Below are positions 8,351 through 16,743 of a DNA stretch of 64,000 nt, one piece after another. The notes under the pieces were generated by a model. The model saw only the letters and a program-made list of their open reading frames with translations, was not told the origin of the DNA and did not search any database. A program made the translations under genes and the position numbers. The first letter of the stretch is position 1, and every line of letters starts with the position of its first letter. The stretch is from Rhodococcus jostii RHA1 (GTDB lineage Bacteria; Actinomycetota; Actinomycetes; Mycobacteriales; Mycobacteriaceae), in the NCBI RefSeq assembly GCF_000014565.1, contig NC_008268.1, positions 2,914,001 through 2,978,000 on the forward strand, written 5' to 3'.

Positions 8351-8683
8351 CAACCCACCAGCGGTGCGTGCCCCGGCAAACGCGGCAGCTGACGCACAGA
8401 CGCCGCCCCCACAATCGCTGCGATGCGCTCTATCGCCGTGTTGTAGCACGCACCGCTGACCGCAACGTAGCGGTCGGGGCCGCGTCGGTGCTCACGGGTC
8501 CGAGCCCCGGACTGCCGGAGACCTCGGGGGTCGGTGTCAGGGTTTTCGCGACTGCTGTTCCGGATCTGCCCCGGCTGTGTCTCACGTGACTTCGAGTCCG
8601 GGTCGACTCGTCCGCGCGCTCCCACTCCTTGTCCAGCGCGAAGCTGCGCGCGCCGCAGCCGCCAGCCCGGGCCCGCACCGGTG
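8351..8683. other. No gene recognised
   Basis: This gap lies between two minus-strand genes. Frames here are Arg/Pro-rich and lack family motifs or ribosome sites. The promoter of the 7943-8350 gene should lie in it, but no clear -10/-35 pair was picked out. Confidence 0.5.
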
Positions 8684-9550
8684 TCACCGAGGGAATTCCG
8701 AAGCAGGACCGAGGAATTCGTCGAGTACGCGGAAGAACAGTTCCGGTTCGTCGAGTTGAGGGAAGTGACCTGCGCGGGGAAAGATCTCGACGCGACTGTG
8801 GGGTACCACGCGGCGCAGGTTCTCGGCGTGTGAGGCGGGAATCATTCTGTCTCTGCCACCCCACACCAGCAGCGACGGAAGCGACTCGAACTTCGAGAAG
8901 TGTTGCTTGGCGCTGACAGTCTGTCCGCGCAGTCCCACGACGGCACGGGTGGAGGCGAGAAACGCGGCTCGCGAAGACTTGTCGGACACGGTCTCGAGGG
9001 ATCGCCAGGTTTCGGTGGCGCTGCGACTGGGCTGCACGGGCAGCCCGAGCCGGCCCAGGTGTTTGAGGATGTTCTCGGTGGTGCGCCGAAGTCGGTCGGA
9101 GGCCAAGAGGGGCAGGACCAGTTCGCTGCCAGGCAGAGTGGCCGCCTTGAGGAACACGCTCACCTCGCGGCCGAGGCCGCCGCTGCTCACCAGACACAGA
9201 CGGTCGACTCGCTCGGGAAACAGGTACGACAGCTGCATCACGATGCCGCCGCCGAGGGAATGGCCCACGAACGCGGCGGAGGAGATCCCGAGATGATCCA
9301 TCAGGTCGCGGAGGGTGGCCGCGTGGGCACTGAGGGAGTAGTCACCGGAGGGTTTGTCGGATTGGCCGTGCCCGAACAGGTCGGGTGCCACGACGCGATG
9401 CTTCTTGGCGAGCCTACTGATTTGCGGTGCCCAGGATTCATGGGAGCCGAGCAGGCCGTGCACGAGCACCACCGGCGGTCCCTCTCCGACGTCGACGAAC
9501 CTGAGGACATCGTGGTGCAGGATCACGGACTCGAGCTTGCGCGGCGACAC
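8684..9550 (-). CDS. Alpha/beta hydrolase
   Basis: This 288-residue serine hydrolase has all the expected motifs: oxyanion loop VLVHGLLGSHESW, nucleophile elbow VGHSLGGG (Ser98), acid in LVWGGRDRMIP and catalytic His in PRAGHFPQLDEPE. The layout is that of the epoxide-hydrolase/haloperoxidase/meta-cleavage-product hydrolase group. The substrate cannot be read from the sequence. It is monocistronic, with no aromatic-ring genes beside it. Confidence 0.85.
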   Translation of the reverse strand: MSPRKLESVILHHDVLRFVDVGEGPPVVLVHGLLGSHESWAPQISRLAKKHRVVAPDLFGHGQSDKPSGDYSLSAHAATLRDLMDHLGISSAAFVGHSLGGGIVMQLSYLFPERVDRLCLVSSGGLGREVSVFLKAATLPGSELVLPLLASDRLRRTTENILKHLGRLGLPVQPSRSATETWRSLETVSDKSSRAAFLASTRAVVGLRGQTVSAKQHFSKFESLPSLLVWGGRDRMIPASHAENLRRVVPHSRVEIFPRAGHFPQLDEPELFFRVLDEFLGPASEFPR

Positions 9551-10321
9551 CGTGCCCTCCTGTCTCGTTGTTCAACCGTAGAACGCCAGAGCGTCCCCTA
9601 CCCCCGAGGGCCATTCGAGGCCGGAGTCAGGTACCTCGGGAATGGGGACGGCATCACTAGCCCGACTGGCAGCTTCGCGGGATGACTGCTTGGTGGGAGC
9701 ACACCGGTGGTGGTGGAACGGCGCCTACCACCGCGTCTGTCCGTGTACGACCTGCCTGATCTTCTCACGTGTGTGCGGAGCCGGCGCGGCGGCGCCGGGC
9801 GAAGTCCTCGCCACACTAGTGCTGGGTCGGGGGTGCGGGCAGGAAGGTTCGTATCGTGGGAGGGCGACCACGAACCGGTCGACAAGCTCGAACGTCGACT
9901 CATACATCTGATTATGGTGGCAGCTGCGAACCCCGCAGGAGAGCCGTTCCGAAAACGGATCGTTGCCCGGTCATCGATCCCTAAGCGGCTCCGGGTTCAC
10001 CCGCAGGGCGGCCCAGTATTCGAACTCGTACCAGGGCCTGCCGCTGTGGGCAGGAGACGAGGAGCCGTCCGTCGTCATCGGATACGCGGTCCGGCGAGTA
10101 GATCCACCCGGTTATCGAAGGGACGGAGTTGTAGTTGTCGGCGTCGACGAAATTCACGAAGCTGCCGATACGGGCGCAATACTGCCGATCTCGATCCCGC
10201 CCGATTTCGATATCGCGCCGGCGCCGTCCGGCTTCGCGAGAACATCCGGTGTGCGGCCTGCTCGAGCTCCGGACGAAGCGACGACGGCTGGACCATGGTC
10301 GTGCTCCACCCCGGAGGACTC
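9551..10321. other. Long stretch without a confident gene
   Basis: About 770 bases hold no recognisable gene except a possible micro-ORF at 9971-10078 on the minus strand. Frames on both strands near 9980-10250 look partly protein-like, which is common in old pseudogene DNA. No terminator or IS end was identified. Confidence 0.45.
9971..10078 (-). CDS. Possible 35-residue micro-protein
   Basis: ATG 10078 opens a short frame reading MTTDGSSSPAHSGRPWYEFE and then YWAALRVNPEPLRDR before TGA. The second half is rich in aromatic and structured residues, unlike the surrounding random frames. It could be a true micro-protein or the last exon-like piece of a decayed gene. No clear ribosome site is seen. 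Confidence 0.25.
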   Translation of the reverse strand: MTTDGSSSPAHSGRPWYEFEYWAALRVNPEPLRDR

Positions 10322-11125
10322 TCAGCGAGCGGGTTCGAAGCCTGCCAGCATTTGCTCGAGTGCGGCCTGGTCGGGCCCGATGAAGGGGTCTGACTTCGGT
10401 GCCTCGGCGAGCATGTCCAGAAACTCGGCGGTGCGTCCGTCCGCCGGGGGGAGGTGGGTGCTGAGGATCCATCGCGGGTCGAGCGCGCGCAGCGCGGCGA
10501 CGGTGGGCAGGAACTTCGTCTCGTCCACCAGGTGCACCCAGGGACTGTCGACGGTGGCCCACAGGTGCTGCGCGGAACGGACGGCGTTGGGTGTGGCGTA
10601 CCCGACGTCGTTGGCGGTGGCGAGTTCGGCGGTCTCCATCGGCGCCCCGAAGCAATCCGACGAGAAGTAGGCGCCGCTGCGGTCTTCGTAGAAGCCCACG
10701 GTGCTGGGATTGTCGAACAGCGGGGGCCGCAGCGCCGTCAGTGTCCGATCGCCGACGTCGAGGGATTGACCCGGATTGAGCAGGTAGACCCGGTCCATCG
10801 GGACGGGCCGTGCGCAGGACATGATGCCTACGCCCGCGAAGGTCGTGATCAGGCGGGCGTGCGGCGCCGCGTCGAGCAGGTCGAACAGTGCGCCGGTGTG
10901 ATCGCGGTCCGGATGTGTCAGCCAGATCCACTCGACGTCCGCGGGGTCGAGCACCGAGCCCAGGGTGTCCATGAAGCCGCGTCCGGGCAGGCTGAGTCCG
11001 GTGTCGACGACGACGGGTTCGGCGGCGTGCAGAACGTACGCGTTCACCGGTAGGTGCCCGATCCCCGGTACTTCCAGTTCATCGCTGAGAGCGGTGATAT
11101 CACGTCGGATTTTGTTGATACGCAT
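10322..11125 (-). CDS. MBL-fold metallohydrolase
   Basis: The 267-residue protein has the metallo-beta-lactamase fold: VNAYVLHAAEPVVVDTGL, then the metal motif WLTHPDRDHTGAL, then SDCFGAP and the final His in ILSTHLPPADG. The metal motif is H-x-D-x-D-H rather than HxHxDH, so an acid replaces the second His. This recalls the flavodiiron/ODP-type di-iron subgroup (HxExDH), and an oxygen- or NO-related redox role is possible. ATG 11125 follows GAGGAG. It starts 11 bp after the DDN-like gene and is probably co-transcribed with it. Confidence 0.8.
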   Translation of the reverse strand: MRINKIRRDITALSDELEVPGIGHLPVNAYVLHAAEPVVVDTGLSLPGRGFMDTLGSVLDPADVEWIWLTHPDRDHTGALFDLLDAAPHARLITTFAGVGIMSCARPVPMDRVYLLNPGQSLDVGDRTLTALRPPLFDNPSTVGFYEDRSGAYFSSDCFGAPMETAELATANDVGYATPNAVRSAQHLWATVDSPWVHLVDETKFLPTVAALRALDPRWILSTHLPPADGRTAEFLDMLAEAPKSDPFIGPDQAALEQMLAGFEPAR

Positions 11126-11136
11126 GGGAACTCTCC

Positions 11137-11607
11137 TCAGTCGTCGTAGTCGACGCGGATCAGTGACCGGGCGATCGTGGCCAGTTCGGCTTCGGTCGGC
11201 TCGTATCCCCGCGGGACCTTCAGGCCCAGTTCGAACGGGGTGGCCCCGTCGTCGAGCGCGGCACGGAATGCGGCGCCTGCCTCGGCGGGGGTGGCCTCGA
11301 GTAGCAGGGCCCGGCCCCGGCGGACACGGCCCCGGTGGGTGACCGTCACGGGTGCGCCGCCGGCGAAGTTGCGCCGCCACGGACGCTCGGTGAACACGAG
11401 CGTCTGACCGTCGACGTCGTGCAGGCACACCGGCACCCGCAGGGTGCGCCCGGTACGACGGCCGGTGAACTCGATCAGCGCTTGGCGCCGGATGCGCCGC
11501 CCCAGTGACCGGGTCGTGAGGACCCGCCGGACCAACGGGTTGACCAGCCGCATCAATTGGGGTGGCGGCGGGCTCAGCCGCACATTCGTGGTATCGGTTT
11601 TGGACAT
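11137..11607 (-). CDS. DDN-like (nitroreductase/deazaflavin-dependent fold) protein
   Basis: The 156-residue protein carries the split-barrel pattern of the DDN family: RRQALIEFTGRRTGRTLRVPV, then TLVFTERPWRRNFAGGAPVTV and RGRVRRGRALLLE. DDN relatives often use cofactor F420, though some members bind none. ATG 11607 gives the typical length. It leads a two-gene unit with the MBL-fold gene and is divergent from a LuxR regulator whose start is about 90 bp away, so that regulator probably controls it. Confidence 0.75.
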   Translation of the reverse strand: MSKTDTTNVRLSPPPPQLMRLVNPLVRRVLTTRSLGRRIRRQALIEFTGRRTGRTLRVPVCLHDVDGQTLVFTERPWRRNFAGGAPVTVTHRGRVRRGRALLLEATPAEAGAAFRAALDDGATPFELGLKVPRGYEPTEAELATIARSLIRVDYDD

Positions 11608-11694
11608 GTCACCGACGCTAGGGTCGGCGCGGTGGGGGCACCATTCCACAATTCTGGTATTTCCGGCGCCGATCCGCGCTCGTACGATTGACTC

Positions 11695-12855
11695 GTGAGC
11701 GTGGATTCCGTGCAGTGCGCGGCAGACAAGGTCGCACGATTGTGCGCCGCACCACGCGGCCTGGTCTCGCTGTGGCGGGACGCGTCGGACGTCGTCGCCG
11801 GTGTCGTCCCGTACTACTGGACGCCGTGCTGGTTCACCCTCGACCCCGTGTCCATGCTGATGACCAGTCACTATCACTTCGGCATGGACGAATTTCCCGG
11901 CGAATGGCTGGCCGCGGAGTACTACGAGGACGACGTTCAGTCCATCCCCGACGTAATGCGTTCGGCCGAAGGGATTTCCACGTTGCACGAAGCCGCGCAC
12001 GGTGATCCGTCGGGAAGTCCGCGCTGGCGCCGGAACCGGACACTCGGCGGCGACCAGGAGTTGATCGCACGGTTACGCACGCGCACGGGAGAAACGTGGG
12101 GAGCGCTGAGCCTCTATCGCGACGAGGGGATGCCGATGTTCTCGGAAACCGAGAAGTCGTTCGTGCAGGAGATCGCGCCGATCCTCGCGGGCGGGGCCCG
12201 CCGCGCACTGCTGTACGGGCAGGCCGAGGAACCGGAGTATGCCGATTCGCCGGGTTTGCTCGTCCTCGACGAGAACTGGAACATCGAATCCGCGACGCCC
12301 GGGGTCGACCGGTGGATGGTGGATCTGCCGGGCGGGGACTGGGATCGGGGGGAGTTGCCGGCCGCGGTGATCACTCTCGCCGGTCGTGTATTGCGGTGTG
12401 TGGAAGACCGCGACCGGCTGGGCGACGTGGCCATCTCGCGGGTGCTGTCGAGGTCGGGGGCGTGGTTGGTGCTGCACGGGGCATGCCTGACATCGACGGG
12501 CAGGCGGCGGATCGCGGTGATCGTGGAGCCGGCCCATCCGAGCCGCCTGTATCCGCTGCTGATGTCGGCGTACGGGCTGACCGAGCGTGAGAAGGAGGTC
12601 ACCGCGATGGTGTTGCAAGGGGCGTCGACCTCGCAGATCTCCGCCGAACTACACGTGTCGGCACAGACCGTGCAGCAACATCTGAAGAGCATCTTCGACA
12701 AGACCGGCGTGCACAGCCGCCGCGACCTGGTCGGCAAGGTGTTCTTCCACCACTACGAACCACGGTTCCGTGACAACGAGAAACGCACGCTCGCCGACCG
12801 ACCGCTCCGGGGTGGCCCCTGGCCCACGGATCGTCGGCGCCGCACAGGCCAGTAG
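11695..12855 (+). CDS. LuxR-family transcriptional regulator
   Basis: This 386-residue regulator ends in a LuxR/GerE helix-turn-helix (LTEREKEVTAMVLQGASTSQ, then ISAELHVSAQTVQQHLKSIF) at about residues 298-355. The N-terminal region is GAF-like (WGALSLYRDEG). The same build is seen in large actinobacterial LuxR proteins next to oxidoreductases. GTG 11695 gives the full N-terminus. It is divergent from the DDN/MBL unit, the likely target. A basic, Arg-rich tail follows the HTH. Confidence 0.85.
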   Translation: MSVDSVQCAADKVARLCAAPRGLVSLWRDASDVVAGVVPYYWTPCWFTLDPVSMLMTSHYHFGMDEFPGEWLAAEYYEDDVQSIPDVMRSAEGISTLHEAAHGDPSGSPRWRRNRTLGGDQELIARLRTRTGETWGALSLYRDEGMPMFSETEKSFVQEIAPILAGGARRALLYGQAEEPEYADSPGLLVLDENWNIESATPGVDRWMVDLPGGDWDRGELPAAVITLAGRVLRCVEDRDRLGDVAISRVLSRSGAWLVLHGACLTSTGRRRIAVIVEPAHPSRLYPLLMSAYGLTEREKEVTAMVLQGASTSQISAELHVSAQTVQQHLKSIFDKTGVHSRRDLVGKVFFHHYEPRFRDNEKRTLADRPLRGGPWPTDRRRRTGQ

Positions 12856-13021
12856 CCGAACCATCAGCGGGGCACTCCGACCGACAGCGCGCCGGCGGAC
12901 AGGTGGTTCCGTAAGCGGATCCTCAATCGGCCCTTCCCAATTCCACCCCCGCCTCTATCTGTCGCCGGACTCGTCCGGTGAACAGGTCGATCCCACGCCT
13001 GAACCAAGAAAGGGCTTTCAC

Positions 13022-13620
13022 TCAGGAGTAGTACGGGGGTTCGGTGTCGGGATCGTCGACGACGACGTCAACACGCGAGTCGGCCACGAGCCGATCGATC
13101 GCGTCCGGGCTTGCGCCGATCGACGCGAAGTGAGGATCGACGTCGCAGGTCACGCACCACGCGTGATCGGATGGCCACACGAACGCGGGGGGAGGTGCGT
13201 CACCTGGTCCCCCACGTCATCCAGCAGTGTCTTGATCTGGGCGTTCCAGTCGGCGACGTCGGCAAGGGTGCCGTGGAACAAGAAGTAGTCGCGGTTCGGG
13301 ATCGAGATCTTCGGCGTCGGATCGTCGGCGGTGAAACTCGGCCACCCGTCCCAGATGCAGAAGTAGCAGTCATCAGGCCTGCCGGTGTGACGGGCAGGCT
13401 CGGCCAGGACGACCCCGAATTGTTTGTTGTCGGACAGACCCTCTGAGTCGCGTTGGGCATCGCCTTCCGGTTGTGCCGGATAGGCCGGGTCTGGGATGAA
13501 CCGTAGGCGTGCGTACTTGTCGAAGGCGACCGGCCCCCGAGCCGCCAGCCGTCGCCAGTCCTCGTCCCGCTGTTCGAGCCAGCGCGCGGCCGACAGATCG
13601 ACACACCGTGTGATGCTCAT
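13022..13620 (-). pseudogene. Conserved hypothetical gene, frameshifted at a C-run
   Basis: From ATG 13620 the protein runs MSITRCVDLSAARWLEQRDE...YFCIWDGWPSF...NRDYFLFHGTLADV...VTHLPP. In that frame it ends early at ITRGA. After a one-base change in the six-C run (plus-strand G-run 13187-13192) the other frame continues smoothly: AFVWPSDHAWCVTCDVDPHF, DRLVADSRVDVV, ending EPPYYS at 13022. The whole would be about 199 residues. I do not know the function. It is either a true frameshift mutation or a homopolymer sequencing error. Confidence 0.75.
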
Positions 13621-13647
13621 TCGACCAGTGTGACCGTTCTGACGTCC

Positions 13648-13669
13648 GTGGTGTCACCAGTAACACCAC
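13648..13669. promoter_or_regulatory. Palindrome upstream of the frameshifted gene
   Basis: GTGGTGT and ACACCAC form perfect seven-base arms around an eight-base spacer, 28 bp upstream of ATG 13620. The size and position fit a repressor operator (TetR or GntR type). No regulator gene for it is adjacent; the IS30 element lies just beyond. Confidence 0.4.
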
Positions 13670-13735
13670 CGAAGCGTCGAGAACGTGCCAGACATCGAGT
13701 CTCTCCGAGAGGCCGATTGGGGATCGGCGGATTCT

Positions 13736-14937
13736 GGCGGTCATCGCAACAGCAGTCGTTCCATCTCTTCGATGGGTGTGCGAAATTCTAGCCGTTTCCG
13801 GGGGCGCTCATTGAGTTGCCGTGAGACCCACTCCAGGTCTGCTTTCGAGTGCACACTCAGGTCCGAACCTTTGGGGAAGTACTGACGGAGAATGCCGTTC
13901 GTATTCTCGTTGGTCCCGCGCTGCCAGGGTGCGTGTGGATCACAGAAGTAGATGTCGATCCCGGTGGCCGCGCTGACGCTCTTCCAGTCCCGCATCTCCG
14001 AACCCTGGTCCCACGTCAGGGTCCGGCGCAGGCTCGTGGGCAGCGTCTCGAGCTGTTCGGTCAACGCGGGCGCGGTCTGCTCGGGCTTGTATCCGTCGGG
14101 CAGATGAACGAGCATGACGGTGCCGGTCGAACGTTCGACGAGTGTGCCGATCGCGCTCAGATTCCGTTTGCCGACAATGAGATCACCCTCCCAATGTCCC
14201 GGTACTGCACGGTCTTTCACGTCTTTGGGGCGGTCCGCGATGTTGGCCATATCGGGGATCCGATTCTTGCGCTGGCCGGCCTTCCGACTGGGTCGGCGCA
14301 GCCCACGTCCGGTCCGCAACGATCGAGTGAGGGTGTGTTCGAGTCCGCCGCGGGAGGGTTGGTAGAGCGATTGGTAGATGGTCTCGGTGCTCACCCGCAT
14401 CTGTGGATCGTCGGGGAAATCGAGTCGGAGGCGGCCCGCGATCTGCTCGGGTGAGTGGCGCTCGGTCAGGGATTTCTCGACCGTCTCGCGCAGCGACGGA
14501 TTGATGGCGAGCTTGGACGGCTTGGGCCGCGAGGCCCGATGGTAGGCGGCTGCGTGAGCCGATCTGGCTCGGTACCGCCCGGACGGCTCACAATTGCGGG
14601 CGATCTCGCGTGAGATCGTCGACGGACTCCGGTTCAAGGCTTTCGCGATCTCACGAAGCGTGTGACCTGCGGCGTCGCCGATGGCGATCTCTTCCCGCTC
14701 CGCGAACGTCAAACACCGGCCCTTGAGGTTGCGGCCACGCCGGGGACGCACCCCACCACAGGCCGCAAGCCACCGAGCACCCTGTTTGCGATACGAGCCG
14801 GCCGCCTCGGCCGCGCCCGTGATGAACTCACCCGCCGCCATCCCCGACCAGAACGTCTGAAAGATCTCCGGAACCATCCGATGAGAATATTTCGCCATGT
14901 GCAACACCCTTTGATCAGTGGTGTTGCGATCACCGCA
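13736..14937 (-). mobile_element. IS30-family insertion sequence, about 1.2 kb
   Basis: One IS30-type transposase lies between imperfect inverted ends: GGCGGTCATCGCAACAG at 13736-13752, and TGCGGTGATCGCAACAC reading inwards from 14937. The transposase stop codon sits inside the left repeat. No matching target duplication was found at these borders, so the flanks may have rearranged after insertion. To its right lies a decayed P450 gene. Confidence 0.75.
13741..14898 (-). CDS. IS30-family transposase
   Basis: This intact 385-residue transposase has an N-terminal HTH (TFAEREEIAIGDAAGHTLRE, then IAKALNRSPSTISREI) and the IS30 catalytic core: GHWEGDLIVGKRN (first Asp), TLTWDQGSEM (second Asp) and WQRGTNENTNGILRQYFPKG (Glu). 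It ends with the typical LNERPRKRLEFRTPIE block. ATG 14898 gives MAKYSHRM; the frame stays open upstream into the repeat. It catalyses movement of its own element. Confidence 0.9.
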   Translation of the reverse strand: MAKYSHRMVPEIFQTFWSGMAAGEFITGAAEAAGSYRKQGARWLAACGGVRPRRGRNLKGRCLTFAEREEIAIGDAAGHTLREIAKALNRSPSTISREIARNCEPSGRYRARSAHAAAYHRASRPKPSKLAINPSLRETVEKSLTERHSPEQIAGRLRLDFPDDPQMRVSTETIYQSLYQPSRGGLEHTLTRSLRTGRGLRRPSRKAGQRKNRIPDMANIADRPKDVKDRAVPGHWEGDLIVGKRNLSAIGTLVERSTGTVMLVHLPDGYKPEQTAPALTEQLETLPTSLRRTLTWDQGSEMRDWKSVSAATGIDIYFCDPHAPWQRGTNENTNGILRQYFPKGSDLSVHSKADLEWVSRQLNERPRKRLEFRTPIEEMERLLLR

Positions 14938-15083
14938 CGAACCCAAGGATCGTCTATCGAGACGAGCGCCAACCCTTGCGGGTGCGCGCTGGGCGCCGAT
15001 CTCGTCCCGGTGCAGGTTCGAGCTTGCGGGATCACCATGGACGTTGTCGATGACCCATACGCCGACCCGCGGAATCGACATCT

Positions 15084-16057
15084 TCGATCGCGGCCACCGC
15101 CGACGACCCGGCGCACCTGCACCATCGCACACTCGTGCTGACGACGCCCGGCCGCCGCATCCGCGCGCTGACCCCGACCGTGCACTCGCTCGTCGACACG
15201 CTGTGGGACGAGGGGCTCCGCGACGGGCAGATCGATTGGGCGTCCGCGATGGCGAACCGACTGCCGCCGGCGATGGTCGCGCATCTCATCGGCCTGACCG
15301 AGTCGGACGTACCCTAGCTCCTGACGTGGGCCTACGACAGCACGGAAATACTCGGCGGGGTCGTCACCGCGGATCGCCTCCGCCCCCTCGTCACCTCCGC
15401 GGCCGAACTGGCCGGCTATCCGCGGGCCGACCTCGTGCGTGCGAGGACAAATCCGCGCGAGGATCTCCTGGGTGTCCTCGCGCACGCATGCAATGCAAGT
15501 GAACTCTCCGAGGACGTGGCGACACTCGTCCTGGTCCAGTTGGTCGGCGCGGGCGGCGAATCGACCGCGGGGCTGATCGGGGGGCCGCCCGCCTCCTCGC
15601 CACCCGCCCCGGACTTCAGGCCCGGCTCCGGCAACAACCCGCACTCGTCGACGCGTTCCTCGACGAGGCGCTTCGTCTCGCGTCCGAGTTCCGCGGGCGT
15701 CACCGGCACGTGCTTGCCGACACCACGCTCGGCGGCGCCGAACTGCCCGCCGGTAGCCACCTGCTCCTGCTGTGGGGTGCGGCCAACCGGGATCCGGCCG
15801 TGTTCGAGCGTCCGGACGAGATAGTGCTCGACCGGCCGCACATCCGTTCGCATCTGGCATTCGGCAAGGGCGTTCACTTCTGTGTCGCATCGGCGCTCGC
15901 CCGCATGGAAGCGCTCGCCGCGACCACCGCACTGCTCGCGCGCACCGGCCGCTTCGCCCTCGCCGCCGACTCCGAGCCACGTTGGGTCCCCAGCTTGTCC
16001 GTGCGGCGCCACAGCGCGCTCCCGCTCCGCCTCGAGCAGGTGACACCCGAAGATTGA
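15084..16057 (+). pseudogene. Cytochrome P450, truncated, with stop and frameshift
   Basis: Homology begins mid-protein (ADDPAHLHHRTLVLTTPGRR). A TAG at 15315-15317 interrupts TESDVP/LLTWAYD. The I-helix is clear (LVQLVGAGGESTAGLIG). At about 15590 the frame shifts by one in a G-run and continues FLDEALRLAS (the ExxR motif), then the haem loop LAFGKGVHFCVASALARMEA with its Cys, ending at TGA 16057. The first 80-100 residues are missing next to the IS30 end. With three lesions it is certainly inactive. The stop overlaps the operator of the following TetR gene, which suggests the repressor once controlled neighbours here. Confidence 0.85.
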
Positions 16058-16075
16058 CATTGACGTCAATATCAA
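16054..16075. promoter_or_regulatory. 22-bp palindromic TetR operator
   Basis: The site reads TTGA-CA-TTGACGTCAA-TA-TCAA and is a near-perfect palindrome centred on ACGT. It starts inside the P450 stop codon and ends eight bases before the TetR GTG at 16084. Size, symmetry and position fit auto-repression by the TetR protein and control of the downstream synthetase and carboxylase genes. Confidence 0.7.
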
Positions 16076-16083
16076 CACATACT

Positions 16084-16710
16084 GTGACCGTGACCACAAG
16101 TGAGGCTCAGGAGCGGGCACGATCGGCGCGGAAAGACAACGACGGTCCCCGCCGCCGCGAACTCCTCCGCGCCGCGAGCGCCTGCTTCGCCGAACTCGGT
16201 TACGACCGGACGACCGTCGAGGTGATCACCACTCAGGCCGAAGTGTCGCGGGCAACGTTCTACGCCTACTTCTCGTCGAAGGAGGAGGTGTTCCACGCCG
16301 TCGCCGCCGACGTGTGCGAGGAGTTCCTCGAGTCGCAGCACGTGGAAGGACCGGCGAGCGAGGACCTGCGAGAGGTGCTGCACACCACCACGAAAGCGTT
16401 CGTGGAAGCCGTGTACACCAACGGACGCGTCCTCGAACTGATCAGGCACCGCGCCCGGCTCGACCCCGAGGTCGGCCGAAGCTGGACCACCGTGCAGACT
16501 CGGCTCATCCGCCGCTATACCCGGTTCATCGAGCGCATCAACGCCACCTGCGACGTCACGCCGTGCGCGCCGCCCGCCCGCATCGCGCAGACCCTCGCCG
16601 ACGCCCAGCTCGCGGGCGCCGCCCGGCTGGTCGACGCGACGGCCCGTGAACAGCGCCGGTACACCGCCGACCTGACCGCCATCTCCGAAAGACTCATCGG
16701 CTTCGCCTAG
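16084..16710 (+). CDS. TetR-family transcriptional regulator
   Basis: The 208-residue protein has the classic N-terminal HTH: RRRELLRAASACFAELGYDR, then TTVEVITTQAEVSRATFYAYF and SSKEEVFHAV. The ligand domain follows. Two GTG codons (16084, 16090) are possible starts; I chose the first. It leads a co-directional group with acyl-CoA synthetase (33 bp downstream) and a fused carboxylase, with a strong palindrome just upstream. The ligand is probably an acyl-CoA or free acid, by context only. Confidence 0.88.
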   Translation: MTVTTSEAQERARSARKDNDGPRRRELLRAASACFAELGYDRTTVEVITTQAEVSRATFYAYFSSKEEVFHAVAADVCEEFLESQHVEGPASEDLREVLHTTTKAFVEAVYTNGRVLELIRHRARLDPEVGRSWTTVQTRLIRRYTRFIERINATCDVTPCAPPARIAQTLADAQLAGAARLVDATAREQRRYTADLTAISERLIGFA

Positions 16711-16743
16711 CAACGACAATCCGCACAGAATCGGGAGTTCGGT

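Noticed and set aside
12965..12978. CCGGAC-TC-GTCCGG hairpin after the LuxR gene
   Set aside because: Short palindromes of this kind are frequent in GC-rich DNA; without a T-run I do not call it a terminator.
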